A stretch of DNA of 17,129 nucleotides from Verrucomicrobiota bacterium (GTDB taxonomy: Bacteria > Verrucomicrobiota > Verrucomicrobiia > Opitutales > Opitutaceae). Both the position numbers and the translations under genes were made by a program. This document shows positions 13,377 to 17,129 of the stretch, in pieces (position 1 is the first letter of the stretch; every line of letters begins with the position of its first letter). The stretch is taken from the NCBI GenBank assembly GCA_023457035.1, contig JAEWNN010000016.1:1-17129 (forward strand). The letters run 5' to 3'. A model generated the notes under the pieces. It searched no databases. It worked only from the letters and a program-made list of their open reading frames with translations, and was not told the DNA's origin.

Positions 13377-15611
13377 TCAGCGGGTTTCGAGGGCGTTGAT
13401 GAGGTGGAAGGAGCCGCGCAGCGGCAGATCGCGCGACGAGCGGCCGACGACGATCCGGTACTCGCCGGCGTCGGCGACCCACGCCTTCCGCTCGGGCGAG
13501 TAGTACGAGAACGCGCGCGGCGCCAACGTGAGGCGCACCGTGCGCCGCTCGCCGGGTCGAAGCGCGACCTTCGCGAAAGCCTTGAGCTCGCGCACCGGAC
13601 GCTCGACCGCGGGCGCCACGGGCTCGACGTAGAGTTGCACGACCTCGGCGCCGGCGCGTGCGCCGGCGTTCGTCACCTCGCACTCGACCGTCGCCACCGC
13701 GCCCGCCGCGCCGCCGGCGCCGATCTTGAGCCCACCGAGTTCGAACGTGGTGTAGCTCAGTCCGAAGCCGAACGGGAAGAGCGGCTCGACGGCCTTGGCG
13801 TCATTCCAGCGGTAACCGACAAACAGGCCCTCGTCGTAGTGCACCGTGCCGGCCTCGCCGGGGTAGTGACGCGCGAGTCCGGAAGCGTGCGGCGCGGTGT
13901 CCTCCAGCCGCCGCGGGAACGTGCACGGGAGCCGGCCCGAGGGATTCGTGTCGCCGAAGAGCACCGCCGCGATGGCGTGCCCGCCCTCCATGCCGGCGTA
14001 CCACGCCTGCACGACCGCGGGCACCCGATCGAGCCACGGATCCATCGTGACCGGCGAGCCGGCGACGAGCACGACGATCGTGCGCGGGTTCGCGGCGGCG
14101 ACGCGCGCGATCAGCTCCGGTTGGCCGTACGGCAGTTCGAGCGAGAGCCGGTCGGTGCTCTCGGTATCGTTGTGCCGCTCGTGGTTGAGACCCGCGAAGA
14201 CGATCGCGACATCCGCCGCCCGCGCCGCGGCGACGGCGCGCTCGAGCAGTTCGGCAGGGTCGAGTTTCCGGTCCGGGGCCGCGGCGTATTCGGCGGCGCC
14301 GGTGACATCGAACGCCTCCATCCGGCGGTACTTCGGCGCAAGCACACCGAGCGAGAAGTTCACATCGGCCCGGCCGTCGATGTAGGCCACGAGGCCGGCG
14401 AGCGGCGAAACCTCGTGGAACGCCTTGATCTCGGAGCTCTGGCCGCCGTGGGCCTGGAGGCGCACGGCGTTGTCGCCGATCACGGCGATGCGCCTGATCT
14501 GCGCGAGATCGAGGGGCAGGAGCGCGCCGGAATTCTTGAGCAGCACGAGGCCCTCCTCGGCCACCTTGCGCGCGAGCGCCTGGTGGGCGCGGGTGTTCAA
14601 CGCGCCGGGCGCGCGGTCGTCGAGCGCCTTGGTCGCGAGCAGCACGCGCAGGTTGCGCCGCACCTTGTCGTCGAGCAGCGCCACGGGGAACTCGCCGCTC
14701 TCGATCCCGCGGCGGAAGGGATCGGCAAGATAATAGTTCGAATACGAACCGCGCGTGCCCATCTCGAGATCGAGCCCGTCCCGCACCGCCTCGGCGGTGG
14801 AATGCGTGCCGCCCCAGTCGGAGACGACGAGCCCGCGGAACCCCCACTCGCCCTTGAGCACGGTGTTGAGCAGGTAGCCGTGGTGGCAGCAGTGCTGCCC
14901 GCGGAACTTGTTGTACGCGCCCATCACCGACCACACGCCGGCCTCGCGCACCGCCGCCTCGAACGGCGCGAGGTACAGCTCACGCAGCGTACGCTCGTCG
15001 ACCTCCACGTCGATCGTGCCGCGGGCGTGCTCCTGGTTGTTGAGGGCGAAATGCTTCACGCACGCGGCCACGTCGCCCGCCTGCATCCCGCGGATCACGC
15101 CCACACCCATCCGCGCCGCGAGCCACGGGTCCTCGCCGAGGTATTCGAAGGTGCGGCCGTTGAGCGGGGTGCGTTGGAGGTTCACGCCGGGCCCGAGCAT
15201 CAGGTGCTTTCCGCGGGCACGCGCCTCCGCGGCGATCACGCCGCCGTAGGCCTCGCCGAGTTCGGGATTCCACGTCGCCGCCAGCGCGATCGAGACAGGG
15301 AGCCACGTGGCGAAGTCGTCGGTGCGGCCGGCGGGTCGCCAGTTGTCGCGGCTGATCTCCTCGCGCACGCCGTGCGGACCGTCGGACATCCACATCTTGG
15401 GGATGCCGAGTCGCGGCACGCCGGCGGTGCTGAACTTCGAGTCGGCGTGGACCAAGCCCAGCTTCTCCTCGAGGGTGAGCCGCCCGAGGATGTCCTCCAC
15501 GCGCTCCTCCAGCGGCACGGCCGGATCGAGGTAGCGCGGCCGGCTCTGTTCGGCGACAAGCGCGGCGGCGCAGCAACACAGGGTCAACAGGGCGGAGGGG
15601 AGGCGTCTCAT
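13377..15611 (-). CDS. secreted glycoside hydrolase family 3 (beta-glucosidase-like)
   Basis: GH3 enzymes release terminal sugars from oligosaccharides by a retaining mechanism. The 744-residue precursor has a signal peptide of about 20 residues, MRRLPSALLTLCCCAAALVA; the cysteine triplet does not form a good lipobox. The N-terminal barrel (about 30-330) contains the substrate-binding CVKHFALN (Lys186, His187) and the nucleophile Asp265 in GLVVSDWGGTH. The second domain (about 345-570) has VLLKNSGALLPL and the likely acid/base Glu484 in NDTESTDRLSLELP. A fibronectin-III-like domain (about 640-735) ends the protein. There is no PA14 insertion. The family acts on several sugars; beta-glucosidase is the most common activity, not proven here. 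The ATG at 15611 directly precedes the signal peptide. GH9 follows 112 bases downstream, and the two could act in sequence, with GH9 cutting chains and GH3 trimming products. Confidence 0.92.
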   Translation of the reverse strand: MRRLPSALLTLCCCAAALVAEQSRPRYLDPAVPLEERVEDILGRLTLEEKLGLVHADSKFSTAGVPRLGIPKMWMSDGPHGVREEISRDNWRPAGRTDDFATWLPVSIALAATWNPELGEAYGGVIAAEARARGKHLMLGPGVNLQRTPLNGRTFEYLGEDPWLAARMGVGVIRGMQAGDVAACVKHFALNNQEHARGTIDVEVDERTLRELYLAPFEAAVREAGVWSVMGAYNKFRGQHCCHHGYLLNTVLKGEWGFRGLVVSDWGGTHSTAEAVRDGLDLEMGTRGSYSNYYLADPFRRGIESGEFPVALLDDKVRRNLRVLLATKALDDRAPGALNTRAHQALARKVAEEGLVLLKNSGALLPLDLAQIRRIAVIGDNAVRLQAHGGQSSEIKAFHEVSPLAGLVAYIDGRADVNFSLGVLAPKYRRMEAFDVTGAAEYAAAPDRKLDPAELLERAVAAARAADVAIVFAGLNHERHNDTESTDRLSLELPYGQPELIARVAAANPRTIVVLVAGSPVTMDPWLDRVPAVVQAWYAGMEGGHAIAAVLFGDTNPSGRLPCTFPRRLEDTAPHASGLARHYPGEAGTVHYDEGLFVGYRWNDAKAVEPLFPFGFGLSYTTFELGGLKIGAGGAAGAVATVECEVTNAGARAGAEVVQLYVEPVAPAVERPVRELKAFAKVALRPGERRTVRLTLAPRAFSYYSPERKAWVADAGEYRIVVGRSSRDLPLRGSFHLINALETR

Positions 15612-15657
15612 GCGGGGTGGCCGCAAACTCGGCCCGCTCCGCAACTCCGCCAACCAA

Positions 15658-15691
15658 AACCGCGCGCCGGCGCGCAGTGCGGCGCGCGGTT
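15658..15691 (-). terminator. GC-rich hairpin, possible terminator on the minus strand
   Basis: AACCGCGCGCC (15658-15668) and GGCGCGCGGTT (15681-15691) are perfect 11-base inverted repeats with a 12-base loop. Read on the minus strand the stem ends in GGTT followed by TTGG, giving only four Ts, so it is a modest terminator. It lies 47 bases upstream of the GH3 start and could insulate GH3 from minus-strand transcription entering from the pectate-lyase-like gene. Confidence 0.4.
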
Positions 15692-15780
15692 AATGCGGCC
15701 GGGGATGTGTGCGCGCGCGCGTTCGGCCACCGTCAACGGAACTCGATTCAGCGGAAGTGACCACGGCTTTCGCGAAGGAG

Positions 15781-15824
15781 CACGGATGACCGGAGCCTAT
15801 CCGTGATGATCCGTGCAATCCGTG
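15781..15824 (+). repeat. ATCCGTG direct and inverted repeat block
   Basis: ATCCGTG occurs three times at 15799, 15809 and 15818, spaced 10 and 9 bases, and once inverted as CACGGAT at 15781-15787. It resembles dispersed intergenic repeats found in several Verrucomicrobiota, which is recollection rather than a search result. Its function is unknown. Confidence 0.5.
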
Positions 15825-15952
15825 GTCTAGGCCCGCCGCGGAAGAGGGAGCGGCCGGGGAGTGCCTTCCCTTCCTCCCCCGGCCCCGCCGGGTTCATGGC
15901 TTCTGTCGTCCGCGGAACTTACTGAGCCTCGCGCATTGAACTGACACCTTGT

Positions 15953-16012
15953 GGTAGGGCGGGACCGCTGGGCCCGCCGAGTGAGCGGACGGCCCAGCGG
16001 TCCGTCCCTACC
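15953..16012 (+). repeat. large REP/REPIN-like inverted repeat
   Basis: Two 22-base arms (15953-15974 and 15991-16012) pair with two adjacent mismatches around a 16-base loop. Both arms carry GTAG near their outer ends (15954-15957 on plus, 16011-16008 on minus), as in REPIN elements. The core GGACCGCTGGGC and its complement are shared. It lies 51 bases downstream of the pectate-lyase-like gene's stop on the minus strand. Confidence 0.7.
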
Positions 16013-16062
16013 CGGGTCAGCCTATTGCGCGAGGAGCAAGAGGTTCGTTCAGCCCTCGTCCC

Positions 16063-17127
16063 TCAGGCTGCCGCCAGCACGCGCCGCCGGAGCGCGGCGA
16101 GCAGCCCCAGCGCAAAGACGAAGGACGCACCGCAGGCGCCGCCGCCGCCCTTCGCGGGCGTGGGGGTGGGCGCGGGCGGCGGCGTGGGCGCCGTGCCGAG
16201 GGTGAGCATGGTCGGAGTGCTGACGACGGTGTCACTGTGGGCCACCGACACCGCCACGGTGTAGGTGCCGGCGTGAGCCGCGGCCATGCTGGAGATCGTG
16301 TAGGTCGCCCCCGTGGCACCGGAGATCGGCGCGTTGTTCAAACGCCACTGGTAGGTCGTCGCTGTCGCGCCCGTGAGCCCGGCGGTGAGGGTCGCGCTGG
16401 CGCCGGGCACGACCGTGGTAGCCGTGGCCGTGATGCTCGCCGACGCGGCACTCTCCTCGCTGTAGCTGGCGCCCATGACATTGCCGGCCTGCGCGCGCAG
16501 GAGCGCGGCAAGAGCGTCGCGGTCGCGGAGCGTGTAGCTGTAGCTCGGCGTGAACACCGTGTCGGCGCCGGAGTCGGTCGTGCCGGTGCAGGTGGTGTAC
16601 GTGTTGTCGAGGGCGCGGAGCAGGGCCGAGCCGGACTTGGCCAACGGGTTCGCCGTGCCCACGTAGACATTGGCCTCGGAGAGCAGCTGCGCGCTGCCGG
16701 AGACGGCCGTGCCGGAGGTGTTGCCGGAGACGTCCACGTAGTTGCTGTACTGGTGCACCTGGCCCGAGGCGGCGGCGGGCAGCGCCGAGGCGAGGTTGGC
16801 CGACCACCAGTTGTGATGGAGGGTGATGCGCGGGGTCGTCGTCTCGCCGGCGGCGCCGAGTTGCACGGCCGACTGGCCGGCGACGACCGCGGCGAACTCG
16901 CACCACGAGACCGTGAGCTGGTCGGAGCCGGTGGCGACGAGCTGCGGCGCGGCCGAGTCGAGGAAGCTGCAACGGGTGACGTACACCCGCCGCGCGCCGG
17001 AGAGCCGCAACGCCGTGCCGTCGGGGTTGGCGAGGTTCAGGCCGCGAATGACGATGTTGGAGACATTCGTGAGGCTCAGGCAGCCGTCGAGCGTGGCCGA
17101 GGCGTCGGCGCCCTGGATGGTCTTGTT
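16063..17127 (-). CDS. pectate-lyase-like (PL1 fold) surface protein with Ig-like domain and C-terminal sorting signal, 5' end missing
   Basis: 354 residues of the C-terminal part are visible; the start is beyond the window. The first part is a right-handed beta-helix of the PL1 pectate lyase type: NKTIQGADASATLDG and VSNIVIRGLNL, then VYVTRCSF, DQLTVSWCEF and ITLHHNWW are in family order. The catalytic and calcium-binding residues appear to be lost: the DGLxD region reads APQLV, the lysine after the second strand is absent, and the QRxPRxRFG segment reads ASALPAAASG (about 16762-16791). An Ig-like domain follows (about 16198-16440, YQWRLNNAPISGATGATYTI and AGTYTVAVS). The tail has a Pro/Thr linker, KGGGGACGAS, a hydrophobic helix and RRR (16066-16152), a GlyGly-CTERM- or MYXO-CTERM-like sorting signal. 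Probably exported and surface-attached; may bind rather than cut pectin-like polymers. Confidence 0.82.
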   Translation of the reverse strand, partial: NKTIQGADASATLDGCLSLTNVSNIVIRGLNLANPDGTALRLSGARRVYVTRCSFLDSAAPQLVATGSDQLTVSWCEFAAVVAGQSAVQLGAAGETTTPRITLHHNWWSANLASALPAAASGQVHQYSNYVDVSGNTSGTAVSGSAQLLSEANVYVGTANPLAKSGSALLRALDNTYTTCTGTTDSGADTVFTPSYSYTLRDRDALAALLRAQAGNVMGASYSEESAASASITATATTVVPGASATLTAGLTGATATTYQWRLNNAPISGATGATYTISSMAAAHAGTYTVAVSVAHSDTVVSTPTMLTLGTAPTPPPAPTPTPAKGGGGACGASFVFALGLLAALRRRVLAAA

Positions 17128-17129
17128 CG

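Larger units (their letters stand above)
15612..16062. other. 451-base non-coding stretch rich in palindromes and repeats
   Basis: No convincing gene is present between the GH3 start and the end of the pectate-lyase-like gene. The stretch contains an 11-bp palindrome (15658-15691), an 18-base alternating purine-pyrimidine run (15705-15722), an ATCCGTG repeat block (15781-15824), an imperfect GC-rich hairpin (15852-15861 with 15874-15884, one extra C) and a large REP-like inverted repeat (15953-16012). The GH3 promoter should be here, but I cannot place it. Confidence 0.6.

Noticed and set aside
10883..15806. Two long plus-strand open frames opposite the GH9 and GH3 genes
   Set aside because: Both are Arg/Ala/Gly/His-rich shadows; the minus-strand products have signal peptides and catalytic motifs.
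15781..15824. ATCCGTG repeats as a CRISPR-like array
   Set aside because: The units are 7 bases with 2-3 base gaps, much too short for repeats and spacers, and no cas gene is present.

Overview
This is a GC-rich window with long, dense genes and no tRNA, rRNA, insertion sequence or CRISPR array that I can see. The topoisomerase IV A of the Bacteroidetes/Verrucomicrobia type, the polysaccharide lyase and glycosidase genes with Ig-like tails, the PEGA/TonB architecture, the dispersed GTAG-headed palindromes and the near absence of Shine-Dalgarno sequences suggest a member of the Verrucomicrobiota, most likely Opitutaceae. This assignment is inference from gene content, not a database result.

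Left part, plus strand: the 3' two thirds of a topoisomerase IV subunit A gene (3-1520), then an AT-rich intergenic patch with a perfect 6-1-6 palindrome, then a 969-residue protein (1701-4610). That protein joins a possible actin-like (PilM-like) cytoplasmic domain, a long Pro/Ala/Lys linker, one membrane helix, an Ala/Glu/Lys coiled coil, three PEGA-like repeats and a TonB-type C-terminal domain. It is the most unusual gene here. A good intrinsic terminator follows it.

Middle: a minus-strand pair, a HAD-family hydrolase (5481-6197) and an AlkD-like DNA alkylation repair glycosylase (4714-5484), coupled by a 4-base GTGA overlap. Divergent from it is a class I (iron-sulfur) fumarase (6455-8098), whose 3' end carries three stem-loops in a row, the last an intrinsic terminator.

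Right part, all minus strand and read from right to left: the 3' end of a secreted pectate-lyase-like protein (PL1 fold) that appears to have lost its catalytic residues and ends in an Ig-like domain and a Gly-rich C-terminal sorting signal (16063-17127). A 451-base non-coding stretch full of palindromes follows. Then come a secreted GH3 beta-glycosidase (13377-15611), a REPIN-like element, a secreted GH9 hydrolase (10712-13264), a coupled DUF4380-like carbohydrate-binding-fold protein (9792-10715), an unrecognised small secreted protein (9057-9662) and a cold-shock-domain/DUF1294 membrane protein (8316-8993). GH3, GH9 and the DUF4380-like protein look like a small beta-glucan or related polysaccharide degradation cluster. 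No SusC/SusD-like transporter is present in the window.
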